64,000 bases of DNA, from assembly GCA_963837805.1 (NCBI GenBank), contig CAWIOU010000035.1, positions 310,001-374,000 of the forward strand, read 5' to 3'. The translations under genes and the position numbers were made by a program. The notes under the pieces are model-generated. The model was given only the letters and a program-made list of their open reading frames with translations. It was not told the DNA's origin and made no database searches. Source of the DNA: Bog-756 sp963837805 (GTDB lineage: Bacteria; Actinomycetota; Acidimicrobiia; Acidimicrobiales; RAAP-2). Of the stretch, positions 16,717 through 25,314 are shown piece after piece. Each line of letters begins with the position of its first letter. Position 1 is the stretch's first letter.

Positions 16717-18552
16717 TCACGAGCCGCTCATGCCCACAATGGGTCGGTTGAGGTGGATCGAACCGGTGGAGCCGTAGAAGTGGGCGTTGCCGAAGGAGAA
16801 GATGCCGCCGTCGGCGGCCACCAGCCAGTAGCCCTTCCCGCCCGGGGCCGGGGCCATGCCCACGATGGGTTGGTTGAGACGGATGTTGCCGGTCGAGCCG
16901 TAGAAGTGGGCGTCGCCGAAGGAGAAGATGCCCCCGTCGGCGGCCACCAGCCAGTAGCCCCGGCCGTCGGGAGCCGAGGCCATGCCCACGATGGGCTGGT
17001 TGAGATGGATGTTGCCGGTCGAGCCGTAGAAGTGGGCGTCGCCGAAGGAGAAGATCCCGCCATCGGCGGCCACCAGCCAGTAGCCCCGGCCGCCCGGCGC
17101 CGAGGCCATACCCACGATGGGCTGGTTGAGATGGATGTTGCCGGTCGAGCCGTAGAAGGTCGCATCCCCGAAGGAGAAGATGCCCCCGTCGGCGGCCACC
17201 AGCCAGTAGCCCCGGCCGCCCGGGGCCGAGGCCATGCCCACGATGGGCTGGTTGAGATGGATGTTGCCGGTCGAACCGTAGAAGTGGGCGTCGCCGAAGG
17301 AGAAGATGCCGCCGTCCCTGGCCACCGTCCAGTAGCCGCCGCCGTCACTGGTGCCGGCCATGCCCACCACCGGTTGGTTGAGGACGATCCCACCGGTCGA
17401 GCCGCAGAAGGGGAGGTTGCCGAAGTTGAAGATGCCGCCGTCACTGGCGGCGAGCCGGTAGCCGGCGGGTGTTCCGGACGGACGGTGACAGGGGACCTCG
17501 ATGTTGGTGCCCAGGTTGATCGGGGCCACGAAGAGCCGCCGCACCCCCCCGCACGAGTAGTTGGTGCATGAACTCGGCCACCCGGCATAGCCCAGCCACC
17601 AGTTCCCGTGGGCATCGGTGAACAGCGACCCTCCGCCCGGGCCGGCCACGGTCCCGTAGGAGCCCAGGAAGGGTCCGGAGGCCGGCTGACTGCAGGGGCC
17701 CAACGGCCCCGAGCAGGTGGTCAGCGCCTGGGCGTAGCTGGCCGACTCGAAGTTCCCCACCGAGAACAGCAGCGAATAGATGCCGTTGCTCGACACCATC
17801 TGGGGGTCGTCGAAGGTGGTCTCCCAGGGCAGCGCGGCCTGGTCCACGGTGAGCAGGGCGGTCGGAGACCCGGCGAAGGTCGTGCCGCTGGCCCCCAGCT
17901 GCACCGACCAGACCTGGGACGGCTCCGAGGAACTGCCGTCGTTCGACTTCCACAACAGGTAGGCCGCCCCGGTGGCCGGATCGACGAACGGGCTCGGGTC
18001 GAGCACACCTCCCCCGAACCCGCAGAAGAGCGGCCCGGAGGAGGAGTCGGTGAACACCGGGGCCGGGCTCAGCGAGGGGGCGGTGGCCACGGACAGGCAG
18101 CTGCTCCCGCTGTCGGCCGGGTGGGGGTTCTGCGAGGCGTCGTAGAACATGACCCAGTGACCGCCGTAGAAGAACACCCCGGGCGACGTCTGGGTGTTGG
18201 TCGTCTCCCACGCCGGGGTGGTGGGCAGCGCCGTCGACCCGAACGAGGTTCCGGTGTACGAGCGCCAACCCGACGCCGGGTTGCCGGTGGTGTCGATGAG
18301 CGCCTGCAGGTGGTTCCCGAGAGCGGTGCCGGTGGTGAAGGCGTAGTAGGTGCCGCCCGAGCGGACGATGTCGGGATCGGGTGCATCGCCGGCATAGGCC
18401 GGGGTCTGACTGGCCGTGATGGTCACGTGGCTCCGCACCGCTCGCGGCGATGGTGCGGCTCCCGCCGCGGTGATGGCGGTCACGCCGGTGACGCCGAGAA
18501 GGACGACACCGGCCACCACCATGGCGCGCTTGGCGTTCACTGACGTTCTCAC
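16717..18552 (-). CDS. Secreted GH43-like five-bladed propeller with six C-terminal GYW-DGGIF repeats
   Basis: 611 residues. A signal peptide (NAKRAMVVAGVVLLGVTGV then an Ala-rich cleavage region) precedes a glycoside hydrolase family 43-like domain: PDPDIVRSGGTYYAF holds the general base Asp and VLDPSPFVD the second Asp. The acid Glu position appears as D-D-P-Q-M, an Asp, so activity is doubtful. From about residue 364 come six 42-residue repeats (G-Y-W-L-V-A-A-D-G-G-I-F-S-F-G-D). GTG 18552 is chosen because a GAGGAGG site sits 6 nt before it. Likely an extracellular arabinan- or polysaccharide-binding or cleaving protein. Confidence 0.82.
   Translation of the reverse strand: MRTSVNAKRAMVVAGVVLLGVTGVTAITAAGAAPSPRAVRSHVTITASQTPAYAGDAPDPDIVRSGGTYYAFTTGTALGNHLQALIDTTGNPASGWRSYTGTSFGSTALPTTPAWETTNTQTSPGVFFYGGHWVMFYDASQNPHPADSGSSCLSVATAPSLSPAPVFTDSSSGPLFCGFGGGVLDPSPFVDPATGAAYLLWKSNDGSSSEPSQVWSVQLGASGTTFAGSPTALLTVDQAALPWETTFDDPQMVSSNGIYSLLFSVGNFESASYAQALTTCSGPLGPCSQPASGPFLGSYGTVAGPGGGSLFTDAHGNWWLGYAGWPSSCTNYSCGGVRRLFVAPINLGTNIEVPCHRPSGTPAGYRLAASDGGIFNFGNLPFCGSTGGIVLNQPVVGMAGTSDGGGYWTVARDGGIFSFGDAHFYGSTGNIHLNQPIVGMASAPGGRGYWLVAADGGIFSFGDATFYGSTGNIHLNQPIVGMASAPGGRGYWLVAADGGIFSFGDAHFYGSTGNIHLNQPIVGMASAPDGRGYWLVAADGGIFSFGDAHFYGSTGNIRLNQPIVGMAPAPGGKGYWLVAADGGIFSFGNAHFYGSTGSIHLNRPIVGMSGS
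16720..17463 (-). repeat. Six tandem 126-bp coding repeats (42 residues each)
   Basis: Each unit encodes GYWLVAADGGIFSFGD followed by AHFYGSTGNIHLNQPIVGMASAPGGR with few changes. Units 3-5 are almost identical at DNA level, while the first (GYRLAASDGGIFNFGNLPF) and last are more diverged, as expected for an array expanded or homogenised from the middle. The same unit occurs at 39363-40115. Confidence 0.92.
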
Positions 18553-18615
18553 GAGGGCCTCCTCTTCGGGCACGGGACGGGAGTCGCACAACGTCTCACC
18601 CCGGACGATCGACTG

Positions 18616-18621
18616 TAACCT
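18616..18621 (+). promoter_or_regulatory. -10 box TAACCT for leaderless start at 18629
   Basis: TAACCT ends 7 nt before the ATG of the SnoaL-like gene at 18629. Confidence 0.5.
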
Positions 18622-18628
18622 CGTCACC

Positions 18629-19114
18629 ATGGACGAGGAAGACTTCGCGGTTGCAGACCGACTCAAGATGGATGATCTCCTCACCAGATATGCCACCGCC
18701 ATCGACAATCGCGACTGGGCCCTGCTCGACACCGTGTTCACCGCCGATGCGCACCTCGACTACCGGTCCGCGGGTGGCCTCCAAGGAACCTATCCCGTCG
18801 TCCGCCAATGGCTCTCCGAAGTACTGCCCATATTCGACGTGACCCAACACCTCGTTGTCAATCGTGAATTCGAGCGCGACAACGACGACGCCCGGGCCCG
18901 GTCGTGTTTCTTGAACCCCAACCGATTGCAGGTCGACGGCAGGACCTGGCTCTTCACCGTCGGAGGGCAGTATCACGACCGCATGGTGCGGACGGCGGCC
19001 GGGTGGCGGATCGCAGAGCGAGTCGAGATCACACTTTGGTGGGACAACCCCATGCCCGGGCTTCCCGACGTCCCCTATCCGCTGACCGGTCCCGTTCCGT
19101 CCGGCACCGAATGA
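18629..19114 (+). CDS. SnoaL-like (NTF2-fold) protein
   Basis: 161 residues of the SnoaL_4 type: helix KMDDLLTRYATAIDNRDWALLDTVF, then AHLDYRSAGG, central strand QHLVVNREF and C-terminal AAGWRIAERVE. It is divergent from the repeat protein (77-nt gap) and is unrelated in detail to the SnoaL-like protein at 16259-16699. Exact reaction unknown. The ATG was chosen because of the TAACCT box 7 nt upstream; longer in-frame versions overlap the divergent gene. Confidence 0.8.
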   Translation: MDEEDFAVADRLKMDDLLTRYATAIDNRDWALLDTVFTADAHLDYRSAGGLQGTYPVVRQWLSEVLPIFDVTQHLVVNREFERDNDDARARSCFLNPNRLQVDGRTWLFTVGGQYHDRMVRTAAGWRIAERVEITLWWDNPMPGLPDVPYPLTGPVPSGTE

Positions 19115-19154
19115 GCCGGCGGCGGATGCCGGCTCGGCGCTCTGCCGCCGGCTC
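19113..19154 (+). terminator. Candidate hairpin terminator
   Basis: GAGCCGGCGGC (19113-19123) and GCCGCCGGCTC (19144-19154) form a perfect 11-bp stem with a 20-nt loop directly after the SnoaL-like stop codon. There is no T tract, as is common in high-GC actinobacteria. Confidence 0.6.
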
Positions 19155-19188
19155 CTCGCTCGTTGGGGCGTTCCCCCGGCGTTGGTAA

Positions 19189-19194
19189 TAGATT
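19189..19194 (+). promoter_or_regulatory. -10 box TAGATT for leaderless start at 19201
   Basis: TAGATT ends 6 nt before ATG 19201, placed downstream of the hairpin at 19113-19154, so this gene starts a new transcript. Confidence 0.5.
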
Positions 19195-19200
19195 GCCCCC

Positions 19201-19959
19201 ATGGACACCCTCGAACTGGCCGACACCATCGCCGAGCCCATGGGCACGGTGGGTATGAGCTTCTACTTCTCGCCCCAGGCCATCGCCCAGGGCGAAGGGA
19301 TCGAACTCGATGTGGTGACCTTCTACGCCGGCGGACGGGGAGGGGTCCTCGGTGACATCGACGCCGTCGAGGTGGACCGGATCTTCTACTTCTTCAAGAG
19401 CGGCCTCATCGCTTCGATGGTCGAGAAGGCCCGGGTGGGTGCCGATCGGGAGGAGACGGTGACCACCCATATGAAGGCGGCCGACGACTACGCCGACGCC
19501 ACATTCGGCGGCATCCCCGAAGAGGTCCTGCGCGCCTTCTCGGCGGCGGCCCGGACCCTGGCCGACTCGCTCCCCGCCGGGAAATGGCCGATCGTCGACG
19601 GGTATCTCGCCCTCCAGGTGCCGAAGGACGCCATCCACGAGGCCTACTACTGGTCGATCGTCCTCCGGGAGCTGCGGGGAGGTGTGCACACCGACGCGGT
19701 GGTCAACGCCGGTCTGAGCGGCGCCGAGGCGTGCCAGCTCGATCACGGGGGAACCTATTTCGGTCTCCACGGATACAGCGACGATGACCGTGCCGCGGAG
19801 ACCGAGGAGTTGGTGGCCCGGCGGCTGGCTGTCGAAGTCGAGACCTCCGACGGAATGGCGGTTCTCCTGGAGGCGCTCGACGGGCCCCAGCGCCAGGCAC
19901 TGGCGGCCGGAGCCGTCGCCATGCACGAGGCGGTGGCCGCCCCGGTGGCCGTCGGCTAG
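19201..19959 (+). CDS. SCO6745-family conserved actinobacterial protein
   Basis: 252 residues, largely helical. The order EPMGTVGMSFYFSPQA, then VTFYAGGRGGVLGDIDAVEVDRIFYFF, then W-S-I-V-L-R-E-L-R-G-G-V-H-T-D-A-V matches the SCO6745 family known from Streptomyces and mycobacteria. The motif corresponding to LREHRGDGH in other members reads LRELRGGVH here. The function of the family is unknown. The following hydrolase gene starts 21 nt downstream and is probably co-transcribed. Confidence 0.72.
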   Translation: MDTLELADTIAEPMGTVGMSFYFSPQAIAQGEGIELDVVTFYAGGRGGVLGDIDAVEVDRIFYFFKSGLIASMVEKARVGADREETVTTHMKAADDYADATFGGIPEEVLRAFSAAARTLADSLPAGKWPIVDGYLALQVPKDAIHEAYYWSIVLRELRGGVHTDAVVNAGLSGAEACQLDHGGTYFGLHGYSDDDRAAETEELVARRLAVEVETSDGMAVLLEALDGPQRQALAAGAVAMHEAVAAPVAVG

Positions 19960-19980
19960 CCGACCCGACGGGCGGTCGCG

Positions 19981-20658
19981 GTGACCTCACCACCCAGCAC
20001 GCTGGTCCTCCTCCACGGATTCGCCTCCACCTTCGAGCACAGTTGGGAGCAGTCCGGATGGGTGGACATCCTGGCCGATTTCGACTGTACGGCCGCCCCG
20101 ATCGATCTCCCGGGCCACGGATCGTCGCCTCCGGAGACCGATCCGGCCGCTTACTCCACCATGGTGGAGGATGTCTTCTCCACACTCCCCCGGCCGACCG
20201 ATGCCGTCGGCTTCTCGGCCGGGGCCGAACTGCTGATACGGATGGCGGTTGCCCACCCCGACGGGTTCGAGAGAATGGCGCTGCTCGGGCTGGGGGACAA
20301 CATCTTCGAGACATCCGATCCCAGTGCGCTGGCCACCGCCCTCGAGGCGGACGCCGAACCCGAGGACATCCAGGCCCGCTTGTTCTATCGGTTGGCGGCC
20401 TCGACGGGGAATGATCCGAAGTCCCTGGCCGCCTTCCTCCGTCGGCCAAGAGAGCCGATCAGCGAAGGCGACCTTTCGGCGATCTCCTGTCCGGTCCTGG
20501 TCGTCCTGGGCGAGCGGGACATGACCACGTCGGCCGAACGGTTGGTCGGCGCGCTGCCGTCGGCCTCCTTCGTCTCCATACCCGGCGTGGACCACTTCGC
20601 CACGCTCTCGGACTTCGGGGCCATCGATGCCACCATGAAGTTCTTCGGGCTCGGGTGA
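19981..20658 (+). CDS. Alpha/beta hydrolase
   Basis: 225 residues, compact. It has LVLLHGFAST, DLPGHGSS, nucleophile elbow G-F-S-A-G, acid region LVVLGERDM and His in GVDHFATL. GTG start just after the SCO6745-family gene, so both probably form one transcript. The small cap suggests a simple esterase or MenH-like enzyme; substrate unknown. Confidence 0.83.
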   Translation: MTSPPSTLVLLHGFASTFEHSWEQSGWVDILADFDCTAAPIDLPGHGSSPPETDPAAYSTMVEDVFSTLPRPTDAVGFSAGAELLIRMAVAHPDGFERMALLGLGDNIFETSDPSALATALEADAEPEDIQARLFYRLAASTGNDPKSLAAFLRRPREPISEGDLSAISCPVLVVLGERDMTTSAERLVGALPSASFVSIPGVDHFATLSDFGAIDATMKFFGLG

Positions 20659-20686
20659 GCGGTCCGCTCAGGAATGAGCGCTCTGT

Positions 20687-21082
20687 TCAGGACGGCGGAG
20701 CAAAGAACTCGAGGGCGATGTTGTCCGGATCGCGGAAGGAGAGTCCCGACCCGTAGGGTGCCTCGACGATCCCGCCGTGGGGGATGCCGAGCTCGTTCAG
20801 CCGCCCCTCCCACTGCTCGAGCTCACCGTGGTCGGCGCAGGCGAACGCCAGATGGTCCAGACCCAGTCGGCGTTCGTTGAACGGTGCGCTGTCGGCAGGG
20901 TCGGGGAACTGGTGGAGTCCGACCAGGGTCTGGCCCCCCAGCAGCCAGACCACATGCCGGAACGGGCCGGTGTCCTCGTCGAGCACGGGTTTGGAGCCGA
21001 AGAGCCGTTCGTACCACGGGACGCTGTCGGAGAGATCGCTCACGGTCAGGGCGACGTGGGTGATGGTCGGGAATTCGGGCAT
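20687..21082 (-). CDS. VOC-family (glyoxalase/dioxygenase fold) protein
   Basis: 131 residues with two beta-alpha-beta-beta-beta units: ITHVALTVSDLSDSVPWYERLFG and LGLDHLAFACADHGELEQWEGRL, ending in FRDPDNIALEFF. The His at HVALTV, His at LDHLAF and the final Glu are in the metal-ligand positions of VOC enzymes. Substrate unknown. ATG 21082 follows a strong GGAGGAG site. It converges on the hydrolase gene. Confidence 0.85.
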   Translation of the reverse strand: MPEFPTITHVALTVSDLSDSVPWYERLFGSKPVLDEDTGPFRHVVWLLGGQTLVGLHQFPDPADSAPFNERRLGLDHLAFACADHGELEQWEGRLNELGIPHGGIVEAPYGSGLSFRDPDNIALEFFAPPS

Positions 21083-21180
21083 GGGCTCTCCTCCTTCGAC
21101 GGGTGGTCTCAGGTTAGAGCGAGACGCTCCCGTCGTTCAGATCCCGCCGGGTCGGCAGGTCCCGACCGGCCACCGCACCC

Positions 21181-21205
21181 CACCCGGGGCGCCGTCGCCC
21201 GGGTG
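21181..21205. promoter_or_regulatory. Inverted repeat in divergent region
   Basis: CACCCGGG (21181-21188) and CCCGGGTG (21198-21205) form a perfect 8-bp dyad with 9-nt spacer in the 229-nt gap between the divergent VOC and dehydrogenase genes. It could be an operator; GC-only composition makes chance possible. Confidence 0.25.
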
Positions 21206-21311
21206 CGGGTGGCGTCGCCCGCCGTTAGTGTGGGCTCCGATCGGACCGCGGCGCGGCCAGCGGACCCGACAGCCACTCCGGGGCTGCGCGCTGCGGAGGA
21301 AGGGAGTCACC

Positions 21312-22172
21312 ATGCCTTCGCGACCAACCGTCACCGTGCTCGGAGCGGGCGCCCTCGGCGCGGCGATGGCCGTACGCCTCGGTGAGACCGGGTTCGATGT
21401 CCGACTGTGGAACCGCACCCCCGAACGCGCCCACTCCGCCGCCGCCCAGGCCTCCGGCGTCACGGCCGTCGACTCGTTGGGCGAGGCCGTTGCCGGGGCG
21501 CCGACCGTCATCACCGTGCTCCGCGACGGGGACGCCGTCGCCCAGGTGATGGACGAGGCCATCAAGGACGTGGGCCGCGATGCCGTCTGGGTGCAGGCCA
21601 GCACCATCGGCCCCGAGCACGCCCGGGCGTTGGCCGATCTGGCCGGCGAGCACAACGTCGCCTTTCTCGACGCCCCCGTTTCAGGAAGCACCGCCCCCGC
21701 CCGGCAGGGGAAACTCGTCTGGCTGGTGGCCGGTGACGACAAGGCCCTCGCCCTGGCGGGTCCGGTGCTCGACGCCCTCGGCTCCTCGGTGCTCCACGTC
21801 GGCACCGGTGTCGAGGGCAGCTCGCTCAAGCTGGTGGTCAACGCCTGGATGACGGCCGCGACCGTGGCCATGAGCGACGTGCTCGCCCTGTGCGATTCGC
21901 TGGACATCGGCCACGCCATCTTCGCCGAGGCCCTCGAAGCCGGACCGCTGGCCATGCCCTACGCGCTGCAGAAGATGCGGCTCATGGACGAGCACTCCTT
22001 CGAGCCGGGGTTCGCGGTGCAGCTGGCCCTCAAGGATGTGGACCTGGCCCGTCAATCCGCCGGCCTCAGCCCGCTGCTCGAGGTCGTCCGCGACCGCCTC
22101 GGGCGCACCGTGGCCGCCGGGCACGGAGACGACGACCTGGCCGCGGTCGACGTCCTGCGAGGATCGGATTGA
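21312..22172 (+). CDS. 3-hydroxyisobutyrate dehydrogenase-family NAD(P)-dependent oxidoreductase
   Basis: 286 residues: Rossmann loop VLGAGALGAAMA, substrate-binding DAPVSGSTAPA, and catalytic Lys in the G-x-x-x-K helix (GSSLKLVVNAWM). This is the 6-phosphogluconate/3-hydroxyisobutyrate dehydrogenase superfamily, which oxidises beta-hydroxy acids. The exact acid is unknown. The ATG follows AAGGGAG. The quinone-oxidoreductase-like gene starts 49 nt downstream but has its own -10 box. Confidence 0.87.
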   Translation: MPSRPTVTVLGAGALGAAMAVRLGETGFDVRLWNRTPERAHSAAAQASGVTAVDSLGEAVAGAPTVITVLRDGDAVAQVMDEAIKDVGRDAVWVQASTIGPEHARALADLAGEHNVAFLDAPVSGSTAPARQGKLVWLVAGDDKALALAGPVLDALGSSVLHVGTGVEGSSLKLVVNAWMTAATVAMSDVLALCDSLDIGHAIFAEALEAGPLAMPYALQKMRLMDEHSFEPGFAVQLALKDVDLARQSAGLSPLLEVVRDRLGRTVAAGHGDDDLAAVDVLRGSD

Positions 22173-22208
22173 TGTCGACGTCCCGGTGTGCCGGCGGGCC
22201 CCGGTGGG

Positions 22209-22214
22209 TAGGTT
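22209..22214 (+). promoter_or_regulatory. -10 box TAGGTT for leaderless start at 22222
   Basis: TAGGTT ends 7 nt before ATG 22222, giving the downstream gene its own leaderless promoter in a 49-nt gap. Confidence 0.45.
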
Positions 22215-22221
22215 GGGGGCC

Positions 22222-23142
22222 ATGGCCAAGGCGGTGAGGTTCGACCGGTACGGGGACCGCGATGTCCTGTACATCGCCGACGTGGACGTCCCCCATCCAC
22301 CGGCGGGCGAGGTCGTGGTGGAGGTGCGGGCCGCGGGGATCAACCCCGGCGAGGCCTCCATCCGCAAGGGACTCCTGGACTCGAGTTTCCCGGCCACATT
22401 CCCCTCGGGCGAGGGCTCCGACTTCGCCGGGGTGGTGACCGAGATCGGAACCGGCGTCAGTTCCTTCGCCGTCGGTGACGAGGTGCTCGGTTGGACCGAC
22501 CGGCGGGCCAGCCATGCCCAGTACGTCGTCGGCCCCGAGGACCACCTGGTGCCCAAGCCGGCCGTTCTCTCCTGGGAGGTGGCCGGCTCCTTGTTCGTCG
22601 TCGGCGTCACCGCCTTTGCCGCCGTCCGCGCCGTCGGTGCCGGCCCCGGCGACACGGTGGTGGTCTCGGCTGCGGCCGGCGGCGTCGGCTCGATCACCGT
22701 GCAGCTCGTTCAGGTGCGGGGTGCGGCGGCGGTCGGAATCGCCTCGGAGACCAACCACGATTGGCTCCGCTCGGTCGGCGTCACGCCGGTGGCCTACGGC
22801 GACGGGCTGGCCGACCGGATCCGCGCCGTGGCCCCGGACGGTGTCGACGCCTTCATCGACACCTTCGGCGAGGAGTACGTGCGGTTGGCCGTCGAGCTCG
22901 GGGTCGCGCCGGAACGCATCGACACGATCATCGCCTGGCAGACGGCATCCGAAGTGGGGGCCAAGGCCGAGGGGAGCGGGACGGCGTCGAACGCCGAGGT
23001 GCTGGCCGAGATGGCCGAGCACGTGGCCTCCGGTCGGATCACCGTCCCCATCGCGGCGACCTATCGGCTCGATCAGGTCCGCGAGGCTTACGAGGAGCTC
23101 GAGAAACGCCACACCCGGGGCAAGATCGTCCTGATCCCATAG
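22222..23142 (+). CDS. Zinc-independent MDR-family NADP oxidoreductase (quinone oxidoreductase-like)
   Basis: 306 residues of the medium-chain dehydrogenase/reductase fold. N-terminal GroES-like domain (AAGINPGEASIRKG, GSDFAGVVTEIG, VGDEVLGW), then cofactor loop AAAGGVGSITVQL, ending in RGKIVLIP. It lacks the Cys/His zinc ligands of alcohol dehydrogenases, as in quinone oxidoreductases and crotonyl-type reductases. Substrate unknown. Confidence 0.87.
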   Translation: MAKAVRFDRYGDRDVLYIADVDVPHPPAGEVVVEVRAAGINPGEASIRKGLLDSSFPATFPSGEGSDFAGVVTEIGTGVSSFAVGDEVLGWTDRRASHAQYVVGPEDHLVPKPAVLSWEVAGSLFVVGVTAFAAVRAVGAGPGDTVVVSAAAGGVGSITVQLVQVRGAAAVGIASETNHDWLRSVGVTPVAYGDGLADRIRAVAPDGVDAFIDTFGEEYVRLAVELGVAPERIDTIIAWQTASEVGAKAEGSGTASNAEVLAEMAEHVASGRITVPIAATYRLDQVREAYEELEKRHTRGKIVLIP

Positions 23143-23158
23143 GCGTCGCACCCGGTCG

Positions 23159-23887
23159 CTACGTCGTCTTCTCCCACACCGAGATGTGCTTCCCGCTGTC
23201 GTTGGTGAACGGCTCCCGGTGCCAGCCGCCCCAGCGCTCGCGCAACTCCAGGCCGGCGATCCGCGCCATCAGGTCGAGCTCCGACGGCCATACATAGCGA
23301 TAGGGCATGGAGAAGACTCCGCCTCTGCCCTCGGCCACGAAGTAGTGGTGCGACACCCCTCGCTGGGTGGCGACGTCCAACTCGTCGAATCCGAGGTGCG
23401 TCGGCGTGACGGTGAATGCCCGAACCCGCTCGCCGGGCGGAAGCCGTCGCAGCGGCGGGATCTCCACTTCGATCACGAAGCAGCCGCCGGGTTCGAGATG
23501 CCGGGAGGCGTTGCGGAAGCATTCGACCTGCTCGTCCTGCGTCGTCACGTTCTGGATCGTGTTGTAGACCAGGTAGACGAGTCCAAAGGATCCGTCCACG
23601 ACGGTCGAGGTGAAGTCGCCGATCGCCACGGTGATGGCTTCCGCGCCGGGCTTGGCCTCCAGTTGCGCCACCATGGCCGGGGACAGATCGATGCCGGAGA
23701 CGGGAACACCCCGTTGGCTGAGCGGCAACCCGATGCGACCGGTGCCGATGGCCAGCTCGAGGGCGCTCCCTTGGCCGGCCAGGTCGGCAAGGAACTCCAC
23801 GACCGGGTCGACAGCCGCCGGGGCGGATATCACCGTGTCGAGGTCGTACCCGGCGGCGACCGCCCCGTCGAAGTGGTTCTCCGGCAC
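23159..23887 (-). CDS. Class I SAM-dependent methyltransferase
   Basis: 242 residues with motif I LELAIGTGRIGLPLSQRG, acidic VSGIDLSPAM, motif IV region FGLVYLVYNTIQN and post-motif LEPGGCFVIEV. Substrate unknown. GTG 23887 was chosen because a CACAAT box lies 6 nt upstream, in line with other leaderless starts here; GTG 23917 is the alternative. It converges on the quinone-oxidoreductase-like gene and is divergent from the acetyltransferase gene. Confidence 0.82.
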   Translation of the reverse strand: MPENHFDGAVAAGYDLDTVISAPAAVDPVVEFLADLAGQGSALELAIGTGRIGLPLSQRGVPVSGIDLSPAMVAQLEAKPGAEAITVAIGDFTSTVVDGSFGLVYLVYNTIQNVTTQDEQVECFRNASRHLEPGGCFVIEVEIPPLRRLPPGERVRAFTVTPTHLGFDELDVATQRGVSHHYFVAEGRGGVFSMPYRYVWPSELDLMARIAGLELRERWGGWHREPFTNDSGKHISVWEKTT

Positions 23888-24002
23888 TGCGCCATTGTGC
23901 CAGGAGATTCTCGTGACCGGGCCGCCCGCCCGGCGACGTCGACGTTGTGGACGAGGCCGGCAGCAGGGACAGCCCGCGCTGGCGGCCCCGACCCGGTGTG
24001 GG

Positions 24003-24008
24003 CAGACT
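24003..24008 (+). promoter_or_regulatory. -10-like box CAGACT for start at 24015
   Basis: CAGACT ends 6 nt before ATG 24015. The same hexamer precedes starts at 36769 and 61260, so it may be a variant of the leaderless -10 box. Confidence 0.4.
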
Positions 24009-24014
24009 GGCGTG

Positions 24015-25274
24015 ATGGACCCCGTCGTCCGAACGATTCGGCCGGACGAGGCCTCGGCATTCCGGCGCTCGGTGATGGTGCCGTTCCTCGAACCGTTCGC
24101 CGGCGATCCCGACCAGGTGACCGACCACGAGTTGTGGGCGACCAAGGTCGAGCTCGATCGGGCGTGGGTGGTGGACACCGGCGACCGGCTGGCCGGCAAC
24201 GCGTGCATCTACAGCCTGGACGTCACCCTTCCCGCGGCGCCCGGACAGGCCTGCCCGACGATTGCGATGGCCGGGGTCAGCGCCGTCGGGGTCCACCCCA
24301 CCCACCGGCGCCAGGGCCTCCTGAGCCGGTTGATGGCCGCCATGCACGAGGACGCCCGCCAGCGGGGCGAAGCGATCGCCGGGCTCGAGGCCTCCGAATC
24401 GATCATCTACGGGAGGTTCGGATACGGGTTGGCCGCCAACCTGGCCGAATACGCCATCGACAGCCGGGCCTCGGCGTTCGCCGTCCCGGTGCCTCCCCTC
24501 GGGCTCGCGCTCGTCGACAAGGACGAGGCCACCAAGCTCCTGCCCGAGCTCTTCGACCGGCAGCGCCGGACCCGGGCCGGCGAGGTCGACCGCAGCCCGG
24601 CCTACTGGAACCAGCTCCTGGCCGACCTCCCGCACCACCGGGAAGGCGGCTCGGCCCGGTTCCACGCGGTGGCCGACGACGGCTACGTCCTCTACCGGTC
24701 CGGGCCGGAAGCCAACGTCTTCCAGGGCGAGCGGGTCAGGATCACTGTTGAGGAACTGCGGGGCACGACCCCTGAGGTCGAAGCCGCGCTCTGGCGCTTC
24801 GTGCTCGACCTCGACCTGGTCGGCCAGGTCAACGTCAAGCGCAGTCCGGTGGACGAACCCATCCGTTGGCGCCTGGCCGATCCCCGCCAGTTGCGGACGG
24901 TGGCCGTCGAGGACCGGCTCTACGTCAGGATCCTCGACACCGCCGCCGCCTTCGAGGCCCGCGGCTACCAGGGTGAGGGTCGACTGGTCCTCGACGTCCT
25001 CCCACCGTCGTCATCCGAGGGTGAGTCCGACCCCGCGCCGGGACGCTGGGTGCTCGAGGCCGGCACCGACGGAGCGACGTGCCGCCGGGCCCGGGGCGAG
25101 GACGCCGATATCCGACTCGGCCTCCCCGCCCTCGGATCGCTGTACATGGGAGGTTTCCCGGCCTCACTCCTGGCCGCCGGTGGTCGCATCGAGGAACTGC
25201 GGGCCGGCAGCCTGGCCGTGGCCGACGCCCTGCTCGCCACCCGGCCGGCCCCGAGGAGCGGCACCGGGTTCTGA
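24015..25274 (+). CDS. Eis-type GNAT N-acetyltransferase
   Basis: 419 residues with the three-part Eis layout: an N-terminal GNAT domain (acetyl-CoA loop VGVHPTHRRQGLLSRLM), a second degenerate GNAT domain, and a C-terminal SCP2-like domain. The motif IIYGRFGYG carries the Tyr that acts as acid in Mycobacterium tuberculosis Eis. The chain ends in Phe, like Eis, whose C-terminal carboxylate serves as the base. Eis proteins acetylate aminoglycosides and lysines in proteins, usually as hexamers. The natural substrate here is unknown. Confidence 0.85.
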   Translation: MDPVVRTIRPDEASAFRRSVMVPFLEPFAGDPDQVTDHELWATKVELDRAWVVDTGDRLAGNACIYSLDVTLPAAPGQACPTIAMAGVSAVGVHPTHRRQGLLSRLMAAMHEDARQRGEAIAGLEASESIIYGRFGYGLAANLAEYAIDSRASAFAVPVPPLGLALVDKDEATKLLPELFDRQRRTRAGEVDRSPAYWNQLLADLPHHREGGSARFHAVADDGYVLYRSGPEANVFQGERVRITVEELRGTTPEVEAALWRFVLDLDLVGQVNVKRSPVDEPIRWRLADPRQLRTVAVEDRLYVRILDTAAAFEARGYQGEGRLVLDVLPPSSSEGESDPAPGRWVLEAGTDGATCRRARGEDADIRLGLPALGSLYMGGFPASLLAAGGRIEELRAGSLAVADALLATRPAPRSGTGF

Positions 25275-25299
25275 GCGGGCCGGCCCGGGCGGGCCGTAT

Positions 25300-25305
25300 T
25301 AGGGT
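25300..25305 (+). promoter_or_regulatory. -10 box TAGGGT for leaderless start at 25315
   Basis: TAGGGT ends 9 nt before ATG 25315; no ribosome site is seen. Confidence 0.45.
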
Positions 25306-25314
25306 CGACCCACC

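Noticed and set aside
16753..17571. Plus-strand repeat-rich frame opposite the GH43-repeat gene
   Set aside because: It is the antisense reading of the 126-bp repeats; the minus strand has a signal peptide, strong ribosome site and enzyme domain.
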